Assembly (NCBI GenBank): GCA_947253625.1
Contig: CAMYAB010000013.1
Location: 1-43,750, forward strand
Direction of reading: 5' to 3'
Length of the DNA: 43,750 nucleotides
From: an uncultured Porphyromonadaceae bacterium
GTDB taxonomy: Bacteria; Bacteroidota; Bacteroidia; Bacteroidales; Porphyromonadaceae
This document shows positions 32,273-40,976 of the stretch, one piece after another; the first letter of the stretch is position 1; the number at the start of each line of letters is the position of its first letter. Made by a program: the position numbers and the translations under genes. Under the pieces are notes generated by a model. That model was not told the origin of the DNA, did no database searches, and saw only the letters and a program-made list of their open reading frames with translations.

Positions 32273-33160
32273 ATGGCCCAAGTCTTCTCCATCCTCCGGC
32301 ACCACTGCAAACAACTACTCCGAGGTGTCGGGCAGGTCTTTTTTCTCGAAAATGCCCTCTCCGGTCTACTGCTACTCATCGGCATCGGCATCAACTCACT
32401 GCCCATGCTCCTCAGTGCCATCCTGGGAGCCATCGCCTCCACCTACACAGCCATGCTGCTGAGGTACGACCGAACGGAGATCGAGCGAGGACTGTATGGG
32501 TTCAACGGCACACTGGTCGGCATCGCCGTCCTATTATTCTACGGTCTATCGCACTTTTCGCTCACCACGGTGGCTGTCGGGGCCATGGTCACCACACCGG
32601 TGGCCCATCTGCTCAACCATAGGTGCCGGATCCCAGCCTACACCTTTCCTTTCGTCGCCACGGTCTGGGCAATCCTCCTACTCACCCGAGCAGGGGTCCT
32701 GCCCCCACTACCCCTCACCGACCAAGAGACGGCACTACCCGCCGAAAGGCTGGACCTCCTGAGCAGCCTCGACTACGACCTGGGGCAGGTGATGTTTCAG
32801 GCCGACTCGCTCCTGACCGGTCTCCTATTCATGCTGGCCATCGTGATCGCCTCACGCGACCTCGCACTCTATACCATTGTCGGCGTGGCAAGCTCGCTGG
32901 TGGTCACGCTATTCGACCTATTCCCGATAGCTGAGATCAATGCCGGACTGTATGGGTACAACGCCGTACTGGTCGCCATGGCGGTAGGCGACAAGTCCGC
33001 ACGAGGCATCCTCAAGATCGTTGTGGGAGTCCTCCTGACAATCGCACTCCAGTTTGCAGGCATACGGCTGGGGATCACCACCCTCACCGCCCCCTTTGTC
33101 TTTGCCACCTGGCTGGTCCTCATCGCCTCGCACCTAGTGGCCACCAAAAAGCAAGCCTGA
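32273..33160 (+). CDS. Urea transporter (UT family)
   Basis: A 295-residue inner-membrane channel for urea. The internal duplication of the UT family is plain: GLYGFNGTLVGIA in the first half and GLYGYNAVLVAMA in the second, each in a bundle of hydrophobic helices, about ten in all. The frame is open back to 32132, but the extra 47 residues are hydrophilic and non-conserved, so ATG 32273 (MAQVFSIL) is preferred. No urease genes are in the window. crcB follows 59 bases on and may be co-transcribed. Confidence 0.92.
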   Translation: MAQVFSILRHHCKQLLRGVGQVFFLENALSGLLLLIGIGINSLPMLLSAILGAIASTYTAMLLRYDRTEIERGLYGFNGTLVGIAVLLFYGLSHFSLTTVAVGAMVTTPVAHLLNHRCRIPAYTFPFVATVWAILLLTRAGVLPPLPLTDQETALPAERLDLLSSLDYDLGQVMFQADSLLTGLLFMLAIVIASRDLALYTIVGVASSLVVTLFDLFPIAEINAGLYGYNAVLVAMAVGDKSARGILKIVVGVLLTIALQFAGIRLGITTLTAPFVFATWLVLIASHLVATKKQA

Positions 33161-33219
33161 CCCTCCGGGCAGGTGTCCGGTCACTCCATTTTGTTTCTAG
33201 GAAGAGAGAGAGTAGTGGT

Positions 33220-33609
33220 ATGTTGGTTTTGATTGACTTTTTGTACGTCATGCTCGGAGGTGCCCTCGGAGCGGCACTTCGGTATGCGGTGACACTGCTC
33301 ACCGAATGGGCAAGCCCACTCCCTGGATACAGCTGGGTAGCCACACTTGTGGTAAACATCCTCGGCTCCTTTGCAATCGGCTACCTATCTGCCTGTGGCC
33401 TGTCACACCACTCCACGAGGCTTGTCGGTCGGCCATTCTTCGTGGTCGGACTGTGCGGAGGCTTTACCACCTTCTCCACCTTTGCGCTGGATCTCTACGG
33501 ACACTACAGCCGAGGAGCCGTGGGCATGATGATACTGTACCTGGTTGCATCAGTGGCACTGTCGGTCCTGGCACTGCTGGCCGGACTGTGGGCCGGCTCC
33601 CGCAGCTAA
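33220..33609 (+). CDS. crcB: Fluoride channel CrcB/Fluc
   Basis: A 129-residue small membrane protein with four hydrophobic helices that forms a dual-topology dimeric fluoride exporter. Family marks are GGALGAALRY (7-21 region), VVNILGSFAIGY and the pore segment GLCGGFTTFSTFALD. The size is typical. No fluoride riboswitch can fit in the 59-base gap to the urea transporter, and none was seen upstream of it. Confidence 0.95.
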   Translation: MLVLIDFLYVMLGGALGAALRYAVTLLTEWASPLPGYSWVATLVVNILGSFAIGYLSACGLSHHSTRLVGRPFFVVGLCGGFTTFSTFALDLYGHYSRGAVGMMILYLVASVALSVLALLAGLWAGSRS

Positions 33610-33631
33610 CCCCCCATCCCCACAACCAAGT

Positions 33632-34055
33632 AAGGACAACGATAACAAGGTACTTTGTGGCAACAAAGAAGAGTGGAGTGAGGTCTATGTCCTGCTAAAA
33701 TTACTAGGCGATGGCAAGCTGTACGCCGGGGATCTGGAGCTGAAACGGGTAGATCGAATCTGCTACATTATTCGACAAAAGACTGCTGACTGCTTTCGTG
33801 GTGGGGATGGTACCCAAAAAGGTCTGGCTGGGTCAGTTTGATGCAAACGGTGGCTACCTTATCGTCAAAGAGGATGGCGAAATACTGGCCTATCACATCA
33901 TGGAGTTGAGGACTTATGAAAATCTACTTTTCAACCACTCCTATGTAGAACGACCAAGCACCCGTCGTCATGGATACGGGTTCATTTACCGTGACGGGGA
34001 TACGGGGCATCTGAGGTTCAAACTCAACCTACAAATACGTATTGGCTGGCGCTAA
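33632..34055 (+). pseudogene. Remnant of an HpaII-family type II restriction endonuclease
   Basis: Two separated pieces resemble the ends of HpaII-type enzymes (recognition CCGG). The first, in one frame, is NKEEWSEVYVLLKLLGDGKLYAGD (33650-33730 region), quoted here as NKEEWSEVYVLLKLLGDG. The second, in another frame from about 33834, is YLIVKEDGEILAYHI, then PSTRRHGYGFIYRD and the C-terminal FKLNLQIR. About 200 middle residues, which would hold the catalytic site, are missing, and a frame change separates the pieces. No cognate cytosine methyltransferase gene is nearby. Identification is from memory of the family and is moderately sure. Confidence 0.65.
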
Positions 34056-34172
34056 AGCTGATCTCTATGGTGATGAAATCACCGTAAGGTGAGGGGGAGA
34101 AAGGAAAACAGAGTGAAAAAGCCGGACAGTGTGGCGGAGAAGGAACTCGGCTATCCGGCACAAAAAAAAAGA

Positions 34173-34211
34173 AAATGGGTGCGACCAATTGGCTTGGTCA
34201 CACCCATTTTC
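34173..34211 (-). terminator. Terminator of the exbB-exbD operon
   Basis: A 17-bp stem (AAAATGGGTGcGACCAA with 34195-34211, one mismatch) and a 5-nt loop, followed on the minus strand by a long T run (TTTTCTTTTTTTTT). It lies 63 bases past the last exbD stop. Confidence 0.9.
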
Positions 34212-34273
34212 TTACATATCTCGAGGCTTACTCAATCATCTGCCTACTCAGATATAAAATACCGTGTCAGCGA

Positions 34274-34741
34274 TCACTCACGTGTCTCTGTGGCGGAGTA
34301 GAATATCTTGAGGGCATCTGCCTCTCTCAGCTTTTGCTTTACTTCCGTAACGACACCCATCTTGGTATCCTTGTCGATCTTTAGGATCGTGGTCATGTAA
34401 GAGGCATCAACCTCCGACATGGACGACTTTTCCTGAGCGATAAAGTCAAAGATATCGTTGGGCGTGGCAAACTTGTCGTTGAGCTGTATGACGGCTTCGG
34501 TTCCGTACTGATCTCGGTACTGCTCCAATGGCTGTCCCATGTAGATGTAGGTACCGAGCGACTTCTTCTCAAACTTCACGAGTTCGGTAGCTTTAGGAAG
34601 GTCAAGGCTGACCATCATGGTCACTTCACGGATGGAAGTCACCATCATGATGAAGAACAAGAACGCAAATATCAAGTCCGGCAAGGACATGGTATTCAGC
34701 TCCGGCACTTCACGCGTATCACCTTTATTAAATTTTCCCAT
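34274..34741 (-). CDS. ExbD/TolR-family protein 2
   Basis: A 155-residue bitopic protein: a short cytoplasmic start, one membrane helix with the conserved Asp at its entrance (LPDLIFAFLFFIMMVTSI), then a periplasmic domain ending with a TLKIDKDTKMGVVTEVKQKLREA-type strand-helix unit (outlined ILKIDKDTKMGVVTEV). It is the peptidoglycan/TonB-side component of a proton-driven ExbB motor. It is the last gene of the four-gene operon, 24 bases after the first exbD. Confidence 0.88.
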   Translation of the reverse strand: MGKFNKGDTREVPELNTMSLPDLIFAFLFFIMMVTSIREVTMMVSLDLPKATELVKFEKKSLGTYIYMGQPLEQYRDQYGTEAVIQLNDKFATPNDIFDFIAQEKSSMSEVDASYMTTILKIDKDTKMGVVTEVKQKLREADALKIFYSATETRE

Positions 34742-34765
34742 AATCTTTTCTCAAACTCTAGTGAA

Positions 34766-35353
34766 TTACTTTCCTCCGTACTCCTTTGGGTTAGCCTCGG
34801 AGATATTCTGCGGATAGAGGTCGATCAGGACCTTTTGTTGCGCAGGCTCTAGCTCCTCAAACGACTTGCCCCATACAGAGCGGGCCTTTTCATCTCTCAG
34901 CTCAGAATATGCTTTGGTAAGGGTGTTTTGTACCCCGAGGTAGTCCTCGTAGCGCGTATCCACGTTGTTGGTCAGTGAGATAACGTGCTTTTTGGTCACC
35001 TTTTGGTCACCGATCATCGGGAAGTTTTCTACCGTACGCTCGGGTAGATCCTCACGATCATTTTCGTTGAGTACAAACTCCTTTACTTTGTCCTTGAGTG
35101 CGTCCTTGGTCACAAGTTCGCCATTGGCAAGGATCTCGCCTTGGTTGTTGACCAAGACACGGAGCATATTACGCCTATTGACGTCGATGGATATATCCTT
35201 TTGATCGGGCGGTACAGCAGGGGGTAGCTGTCGGGCAATACCCTTGTCTGTTCCCATCGAGGTCGTTAGCAGGAAGAACAGAAGCATGATAAAAGAGATA
35301 TCGGCAGTAGACGACCCATTGATGCTGGGTACTTTCTTCTTTTTACGAGCCAT
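34766..35353 (-). CDS. ExbD/TolR-family protein 1
   Basis: A 195-residue ExbD homologue. The basic start MARKKKKVP leads to a membrane helix with the proton-carrying Asp in TADISFIMLLFFLLTTSM. The periplasmic part is longer than in E. coli ExbD (141 aa) and has an insert around residues 85-155, including NNVDTRYEDYLGVQNTLTKAY. This enlarged form is common in Bacteroidetes. It probably pairs with the second ExbD in a heterodimer inside one ExbB pentamer; that pairing is inference. Confidence 0.88.
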   Translation of the reverse strand: MARKKKKVPSINGSSTADISFIMLLFFLLTTSMGTDKGIARQLPPAVPPDQKDISIDVNRRNMLRVLVNNQGEILANGELVTKDALKDKVKEFVLNENDREDLPERTVENFPMIGDQKVTKKHVISLTNNVDTRYEDYLGVQNTLTKAYSELRDEKARSVWGKSFEELEPAQQKVLIDLYPQNISEANPKEYGGK

Positions 35354-35384
35354 AGTTGTATCTTTTTATAATGTTTCCGGTATC

Positions 35385-35861
35385 TTACTTCCTTCCGGCA
35401 AATACGCCGCGGACTCCACTCCAGATGAGGGCAAGGATGGTCAATGCCAACATCACGTATATGGAGTTAACCCACATATCTGAAAACTTGAGGTAAAAGT
35501 CTGTGTTGTAAACTTGGTTGTCTGTGCCGAGGTGAAGCGGCTCAGTGCTACCCAGTGCGTAAGAAACGCCTAGCAATACGACCAACCCAAGGATGGCCAG
35601 CAAGCCTCCGAGTGCGTTTTTGGCATTGGTTCGGAAGCTATTGACGAAGCCTACAACCGCAAAGCCGAGAAGCACCACCACTGATAGGCAGAAGACGCCG
35701 TAGCAGAAGAACAGCAACGCATCTGCAAACTTGGGCTCTGGCTTGGCTACTGTAGGATCAACATAGCCCCCGGCAAAGAAGGCTACAATGACCGCCAATG
35801 CGAGTATTGCTATGACAAGTAGCACTGTACTGGAGATTTTCCGTGCTTTAGTGACTGCCAT
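35385..35861 (-). CDS. Membrane protein of the ExbB operon, unknown function
   Basis: A 158-residue protein with four hydrophobic helices: VLLVIAILALAVIVAFFAGG, FFCYGVFCLSVVVLLGFAVVG, LLAILGLVVLLGVSYALG and YVMLALTILALIWSGV. It has no homology I recognise. It lies between exbB and exbD, 18 bases after exbB, and the same position is filled by a similar small membrane protein in other Bacteroidales motor operons as far as I recall, so it is probably a motor accessory. Confidence 0.8.
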   Translation of the reverse strand: MAVTKARKISSTVLLVIAILALAVIVAFFAGGYVDPTVAKPEPKFADALLFFCYGVFCLSVVVLLGFAVVGFVNSFRTNAKNALGGLLAILGLVVLLGVSYALGSTEPLHLGTDNQVYNTDFYLKFSDMWVNSIYVMLALTILALIWSGVRGVFAGRK

Positions 35862-35879
35862 AATCTTGTTTCTTACTTA

Positions 35880-36698
35880 TTATTTGAGGTTTTTGAACTT
35901 GACGTTGTAGTCTACTACGAAGTCAATGAGAGTGATAGAAGCGTCCTCCATGTTGTTGAGGATGGCCTCATATTTTGCCAGGATGTAGTTGTAGAAGACC
36001 TGGAGGATCATCGCTACGATCAGACCGAAGATGGTGGTGATCAGGGCGACTTTCATACCTCCTGCGACTACTGTAGGGCTGATATCACCGGCTTGCTCAA
36101 TCGTATCAAAGGCCAACACCATACCGATCACCGTACCAAGGAACCCTAGAGAAGGGGCAGTGGCGATGAAGAGGGTGATCCAGGAGAGGTTCTTCTCCAA
36201 AAGGCCGGCTTGTACACCACCGTAAGCGGTAATAGAGCGCTCTACCACGTCGAGGCTCTGATCCAGACGAAGAAGGGCCTGATAGGTGATGGAGGCAACG
36301 GGGCCACGAGTATCACGTGCGATATCCAGAGCACCTGCCACGTCGTTGGCATTGAGGCGAGCTTGGATCTCGTTGAGGAACTTTTCGTTGTTGGTTTCAG
36401 CGAGGTTCAGGTATATGATTCTCTCCAGACAGAAAGCCAAGCCGAGGATCATCACGAATGCGATAGAGGCCATAAACTCAGGACCTCCCTCGATAAACTT
36501 GGTCTTCAGAGCTTGGTGAAAACCACCATTGTCCTCTACTACGGGAACCTGCTCATCGGCAGTTGCCTCTTGGGCTGGAGCGGTTGCTTCTTGAGCTTCG
36601 GTCGTGGCCTCAGGAGCAGAGTCTTGTGCAACTACGACGTTGGCGACACCTAACGTCAGAAGGCCGGCTAAGGCGATGCTTGCCAAAAATCTTTTCAT
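35880..36698 (-). CDS. exbB: ExbB/TolQ/MotA-family proton channel
   Basis: A 272-residue proton-channel subunit of a TonB-type motor. It starts with a signal-like hydrophobic segment (ASIALAGLLTLGVANVVVAQ) and an Ala/Glu/Thr/Gln-rich low-complexity stretch (residues 26-55) before the first core helix (FMASIAFVMILGLAFCLERI). The ExbB core follows: TAPSLGFLGTVIGMVLAFDTI and VALITTIFGLIVAMILQVFYN, with the conserved Thr/Gly pore residues. The periplasmic extension resembles that of ExbB in some proteobacteria. No tonB gene is adjacent. Confidence 0.93.
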   Translation of the reverse strand: MKRFLASIALAGLLTLGVANVVVAQDSAPEATTEAQEATAPAQEATADEQVPVVEDNGGFHQALKTKFIEGGPEFMASIAFVMILGLAFCLERIIYLNLAETNNEKFLNEIQARLNANDVAGALDIARDTRGPVASITYQALLRLDQSLDVVERSITAYGGVQAGLLEKNLSWITLFIATAPSLGFLGTVIGMVLAFDTIEQAGDISPTVVAGGMKVALITTIFGLIVAMILQVFYNYILAKYEAILNNMEDASITLIDFVVDYNVKFKNLK

Positions 36699-36829
36699 TG
36701 TAAGTTCTTCTTTTTTAAAGATTAGTGATTAAAAATTTTACTGTGTTTTTTCCTCAGCTTACCACCCCTCAGTTGCCCTCTGTATCCGGACAACCGCATC
36801 CAAGGGTAGCCGCCTTTTTCTTTTTCTTG

Positions 36830-36917
36830 CGGAGAGGGAGGGATTCGAACCCTCGAAACACTTTTGGTGTTTACACGCTTTCCAGGCGTGCCTCTTCAGC
36901 CACTCGAGCACCTCTCC
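36830..36917 (-). tRNA. tRNA-Ser (GGA)
   Basis: Class II tRNA with a 7-bp acceptor GGAGAGG/CCTCTCC, an anticodon loop CTGGAAA giving GGA, a long variable arm (ACACCAAAAGTGT) and a T arm GAGGG-TTCGAAT-CCCTC. The discriminator is G, and CCA is not encoded. Confidence 0.95.
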
Positions 36918-37101
36918 ATTGTATCTGATATAGGTATCCAACATGCCACTGCATGCGTTTTTTTTGCCTCCCAAATGCTTGCCTTTTCGGCCCTCAAATG
37001 CACCTATGGCAAGTATTCACCCCACAAATTTAGTTTATTTCTAGTTAACAAGCTACTTTTGGCCTGACTTTTTTCGTTTTCCACACCTCCACTCGGTCAA
37101 C

Positions 37102-37887
37102 TCAGTACTCCAAACCAAACATTTCCAGAGAGTTTGCGAAAATCTGCCTTGCCACTTTTTCTTTTGAGATTCGGTAGACTTTCGCCAGTTCGTCAATGAC
37201 AAGGGGCAGATTGGCCGGTTCGTTTCGCTTCCCTCTATGGGGCACGGGGCTCAAGTAGGGGGCATCCGTCTCGACCACGATGCGCTCCAAGGGGAGAAGG
37301 TCGGGCAAAAAGTCCCGCAAGGTGCTGTTTTTGAAAGTAAGGACACCATTGACACCAACCATAAAATGAGGCAAGGCCAGGATGGCGCACAACTCATCCG
37401 GGCTGTCGGTAAAGGAGTGAAACACACCCCGAATGTCATCGGCTCCTATCCGCTCGATCGCAGCGACCGCATCCATCGTGGCACTACGGCTGTGGACACT
37501 CACCGGCAGGCGATAGTCGCGTGCCCAAGTGAGCTGAGTGCAAAAAGCAGTGTTCATGGCCTCTTTTTCGTCCACACTCCAGTAGTAATCAAGTCCTATC
37601 TCACCGATAGCCACATACCTAGAGGGGCACTCCGTCAGCTTGTCGTGGAGGAGCCGGAGCTCTTGTCGCCAGTCACTGCCCATCTCCGTGGGATGCAACC
37701 CAATCATCGGACGAAAAAAGTCCGGTGCCAAGGAGCAGGCGTGCTCGAGATCAGGAAGTGAAGCGAGGTTGAGATTGGGGAGCAGTGCTGCCACCACACC
37801 GGCTTTTCGGGCACGGTCCACCACTTGTAGGAGGTCCGCCTCAAAGTCTGCACCGTAGAGGTGGGTATGGGTGTCTATGATCTTCAT
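37102..37887 (-). CDS. tatD: TatD-family metal-dependent DNase
   Basis: A 261-residue TIM-barrel hydrolase. Metal ligands are visible: IDTHTHL with His7 and His9, the Glu in AIGEIGLDYYW, VSVHSR, GVFHSFTDS and VVETDAPYLSP with the last Asp. YchF/TatD enzymes have 3'-5' nuclease activity and act in DNA repair or turnover. It overlaps the ribD end by 4 bases (ATGA), so the two are co-translated. Confidence 0.93.
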   Translation of the reverse strand: MKIIDTHTHLYGADFEADLLQVVDRARKAGVVAALLPNLNLASLPDLEHACSLAPDFFRPMIGLHPTEMGSDWRQELRLLHDKLTECPSRYVAIGEIGLDYYWSVDEKEAMNTAFCTQLTWARDYRLPVSVHSRSATMDAVAAIERIGADDIRGVFHSFTDSPDELCAILALPHFMVGVNGVLTFKNSTLRDFLPDLLPLERIVVETDAPYLSPVPHRGKRNEPANLPLVIDELAKVYRISKEKVARQIFANSLEMFGLEY

Positions 37888-38861
37888 GGTCTGTAGAGAG
37901 TAATACGATTGGGGCCAAAGGTCCGGACTGAGATTGGACGGGCCGTCTCCGGCAATCGGGGTGCCGATACACCGTCATGTAGTAGGGTTGGAGCCGTCTC
38001 GACTCGGGCTTCGTCCCACAAGCCAAGGTCGATGAACGACTGCAGTACTTGGGGGCCGCCCTCTACCATGAGCGATGGGAGGTTCTCTCGGGTCAAAAGG
38101 GAGGCGAGCGCCTCTGCGGAGAGGCTGCCAAGAGCTACCCAGCCGGTCGGAGCAGAGATCTGCGACGAGAGCAGGATCCGCAGTGGTGAATAGTGACTTG
38201 GGGGCCAGAGCCGATTGGTGAGGCTGGGACGATCGAGACAAAAGGTATGCCCGCCCACCAAGATTGCCCCATACTGCGATCGCAGACGATGCACCAGGAG
38301 CTGAGTGTACGGAGTGGAGAGCCGAGCCGGTGGCGTCGTGTCATCCGAGCGAAAACGGTCTACAAAGCCGTCCGCACTCTCTGCCCACTTTAGCAACACA
38401 TAGGGCCTGTGGAGCTTTTGGTTGGTCAAAAAGACCTTGGCCAGCTCGCGGCATTGGCTCTCGAGGCACCCGACCTCCACCGACACACCGGCCTCCCTAA
38501 GGATGGCTACCCCTTTGCCGGCGACCAAGGGATTAGGATCCATCGTACCCACCACCACATGCCCTACTCGCTCCGATACCAGCCTTCTGGCACAGGAGGG
38601 GGTGAGCCCCTCATGCGCACACGGCTCGAGGGTCACGTAGAGTGTGCTCTCGGGGATGAGCGGACGATCAGCGGAGGAGACACTATTCAGGCAGTGCACC
38701 TCGGCATGTGGTCCCCCCATGCATCTATGGTAGCCCTCACCGATCACCCGATCAGCACAGACTAGGACCGCTCCTACCCTGGGATTGAGTCGCACCTCTC
38801 GGCTCTCGGCCCGATAGCCAAGGTCGATGGCACGCCACATATAGTACTCATGTGATGGCAT
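37884..38861 (-). CDS. ribD: Bifunctional riboflavin biosynthesis deaminase/reductase RibD
   Basis: The 325-residue protein carries out two steps of riboflavin synthesis. The N-terminal deaminase has the zinc site H52-A-E54, with Cys81 and Cys90 in PCAHEGLTPSC. The C-terminal reductase (from about residue 150, PYVLLKWAESADGFV) has ILVGGHTFCLDRPSLTNR and VEGGPQVLQSFID for NADPH and substrate. No other rib gene is nearby. It is divergent from prmC with 45 bases between starts. Confidence 0.94.
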   Translation of the reverse strand: MPSHEYYMWRAIDLGYRAESREVRLNPRVGAVLVCADRVIGEGYHRCMGGPHAEVHCLNSVSSADRPLIPESTLYVTLEPCAHEGLTPSCARRLVSERVGHVVVGTMDPNPLVAGKGVAILREAGVSVEVGCLESQCRELAKVFLTNQKLHRPYVLLKWAESADGFVDRFRSDDTTPPARLSTPYTQLLVHRLRSQYGAILVGGHTFCLDRPSLTNRLWPPSHYSPLRILLSSQISAPTGWVALGSLSAEALASLLTRENLPSLMVEGGPQVLQSFIDLGLWDEARVETAPTLLHDGVSAPRLPETARPISVRTFGPNRITLYRP

Positions 38862-38873
38862 TGTTTTTTAGCT

Positions 38874-38881
38874 TAACTTTG
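38874..38881 (+). promoter_or_regulatory. prmC: Candidate -7 box of the prmC operon
   Basis: TAACTTTG fits TAnnTTTG and ends 25 bases before the prmC ATG, within the short ribD/prmC divergent gap. Confidence 0.6.
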
Positions 38882-38906
38882 TCTCTCCTCAGTCAACACA
38901 CACAGC

Positions 38907-39782
38907 ATGGAAAACATCCAAGCCCTACACCATACCCTCTCCGACCGTCTGAAGTCCTACTATACACCCACAGAGGCCGACTCCCTCGCCCGCTATATGC
39001 TCGAAGAGGTGACCGGCAAGCAGTACCCGCTGCTGATACTTGAGGGCTACAAAGTTAGCGATTTCGAGCGAGACCGTCTGGAGGAGATGACGATCCGGTT
39101 GCTGGAGCACGAACCTTGGCAACAGATTATCGGGTACACCGACTTTTGCGACCTCAGGATCCACGTCACGCCCGATGTCCTGATCCCCCGTCCCGAGACC
39201 GAAGAGCTTTGCCTACGGATTCGGGAGCGTTGCACACTTCCTCCCGGGGCACACATTTTGGACGCCGGCACCGGATCCGGTGCCATAGCCATAGCCCTGG
39301 CGCACTTCTTTCCCACAGCAGAGGTGACCGCACTTGACCTCAGTGTCGCCGCACTGCAAGTCGCCTCCGACAACGCCCACCGGCTCGGTCTCACCAATAT
39401 CACCTTCCGGCAAGCCGATCTGCGCAGCCACACACCCGACACCCCACTTGACCTCATTGTCAGCAATCCCCCCTACGTCCTCGAGTCCGAGCAGTCACAG
39501 ATGGCACCACACGTCTTGGAACGAGAGCCACACGCTGCACTCTTTGTCCCCGACGACGACCCTCAGCTCTACTACAGACTATTGCTCCAGCGAGTTGTCC
39601 CTGCGCTACGCCCCGGAGGGATCATTGCTCTGGAGCTCAACCACCACACGGCCCTCGAGACAAGCCGGCTCTACCAAAGCGCCGGCCTAGACACCGAGCT
39701 ACTCCAAGACTTTCGAGGGCTCAGCCGCTTCCTTTTTGCCCAAAAAACCACCTCACAGCCCACCCCAAAACCATGCCTATAG
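38907..39782 (+). CDS. prmC: Release-factor glutamine methyltransferase PrmC
   Basis: Methylates the GGQ glutamine of release factors RF1 and RF2 using S-adenosylmethionine. In the 291-residue enzyme, the SAM loop DAGTGSGAIAIAL covers residues 119-131 and the substrate motif NPPY is at 187-190; a helical N-terminal domain with LIPRPETEEL precedes them. It is the first gene of an operon with recX, comF and xerD and overlaps recX by 10 bases. Confidence 0.95.
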   Translation: MENIQALHHTLSDRLKSYYTPTEADSLARYMLEEVTGKQYPLLILEGYKVSDFERDRLEEMTIRLLEHEPWQQIIGYTDFCDLRIHVTPDVLIPRPETEELCLRIRERCTLPPGAHILDAGTGSGAIAIALAHFFPTAEVTALDLSVAALQVASDNAHRLGLTNITFRQADLRSHTPDTPLDLIVSNPPYVLESEQSQMAPHVLEREPHAALFVPDDDPQLYYRLLLQRVVPALRPGGIIALELNHHTALETSRLYQSAGLDTELLQDFRGLSRFLFAQKTTSQPTPKPCL

Positions 39783-40294
39783 AGACAGACGAGTACAAAA
39801 GGCTGCTCAACAAAGCCGCAGCCTATGCCGCCAAGGCAGAGCGATCGCCCCGAGAAGTCGCCGAAAAGGTACGACAGTGGGCCCACGAACCGATCGAGGA
39901 GCAAGAGCTCCAAAAGATCATCGAGGACTTACGCCAAGACCATTTTGTGGACGAGGAGCGATACGCACGACACTACACAGCTGACAAAGTACGCTTTCTC
40001 AAAAAAGGGCCCCTACTCATCCGACGTGAACTGGCCCAAAAGGGCATCCCGTCACCGATCATAGACCAAGCCCTGCTCGCCATATCCGATGAGACATGGG
40101 CCGATGCCCTCGTACAATACCTCCTCCCCAAAGCTGACTCTTACCGCCAAAAGTCCGACTCCGACTACCACTACCGTGCGCGACTCATGCAAGCCGCCTA
40201 CCTACGAGGCTACCCCATGGAGCTAGCCGAGGTGGCCATAGACTCTCCCGAGCTGACCATAGACAATCCCCACAATGACGACAAGTGGTATTAG
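39773..40294 (+). CDS. recX: RecX family regulator
   Basis: A 173-residue, mostly helical protein built of three-helix repeats. Family marks are AERSPREVAEKVRQW, DHFVDEERYARHY and FLKKGPLLIRRELAQKGI. RecX binds RecA filaments and limits their activity. It overlaps prmC by 10 bases and comF by 20. recA is not in the window. Confidence 0.9.
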   Translation: MPIETDEYKRLLNKAAAYAAKAERSPREVAEKVRQWAHEPIEEQELQKIIEDLRQDHFVDEERYARHYTADKVRFLKKGPLLIRRELAQKGIPSPIIDQALLAISDETWADALVQYLLPKADSYRQKSDSDYHYRARLMQAAYLRGYPMELAEVAIDSPELTIDNPHNDDKWY

Positions 40295-40976
40295 TCGACT
40301 GATCGACTTCCTCTTTCCCGGCTACTGCATCTGTTGTGGGGATCGGTTGCCGGCAGAGCGACACTTCATCTGCGCCTCATGCTTTGAGGCACTGCCACGA
40401 TACGAGGGGCACACACACTACTACGATGTCACCCCACGCATAGAGGGCTACGCGCCATACAACGAGTACCACGCAGACCTAGTATTCACCCACACCAATG
40501 CCGTCCGAGACCTTATCCATTACATCAAGTACCGCCGGAGCCCCCTACTCGCCACCTCCCTCGTAGAGTACTTCCTCCCCGGACACCTCCACATGGGACA
40601 CTACGCCGATATCTCCACCGTCGTCCCCGTCCCACTCTCCCCCAAGCGACTGCATCAGCGTGGCTACAACCAATCGGACTACCTAGCCACACCACTCGCA
40701 CAAGCCCTACACGCAGAGCTCCTCACCCAAGCCATCGTCCGACACACCGACTCCGCCACAGACACCCAGACCACACGCAATAGAGAGCAGCGCTGGGAGA
40801 GCATGGATGGCATCTTTGCCGTAGAGACACCCGGCACCTTCACCGGCAAGCGAGTCCTACTCGTCGATGACCTCCTCACATCAGGAGCCACACTCGTCCA
40901 CCTGGCACAAGCAGTGCTAGCCGACGGCGCAGAGTCCATATCCTACTACACACTGGCAGTAGACGAACAATCATGA
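40275..40976 (+). CDS. ComF-family phosphoribosyltransferase-like protein
   Basis: A 233-residue ComF homologue. The N-terminal zinc ribbon has four cysteines (CICCGDRL and FICASCFEAL), and the C-terminal part is a type I phosphoribosyltransferase fold with the PRPP loop VLLVDDLLTSGATL near residue 200 and KRLHQRGYNQSDYLA before it. ComF proteins take part in DNA uptake in competent bacteria; in others the role is unclear. It overlaps recX by 20 bases and xerD by 4. Confidence 0.9.
   Translation: MTTSGISRLIDFLFPGYCICCGDRLPAERHFICASCFEALPRYEGHTHYYDVTPRIEGYAPYNEYHADLVFTHTNAVRDLIHYIKYRRSPLLATSLVEYFLPGHLHMGHYADISTVVPVPLSPKRLHQRGYNQSDYLATPLAQALHAELLTQAIVRHTDSATDTQTTRNREQRWESMDGIFAVETPGTFTGKRVLLVDDLLTSGATLVHLAQAVLADGAESISYYTLAVDEQS

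Noticed and set aside
34064..34092. Fluoride riboswitch near crcB (GGTGATGAAATCACC)
   Set aside because: It lies downstream of crcB, lacks the pseudoknot partner sequence I would expect, and is better read as a chance hairpin.
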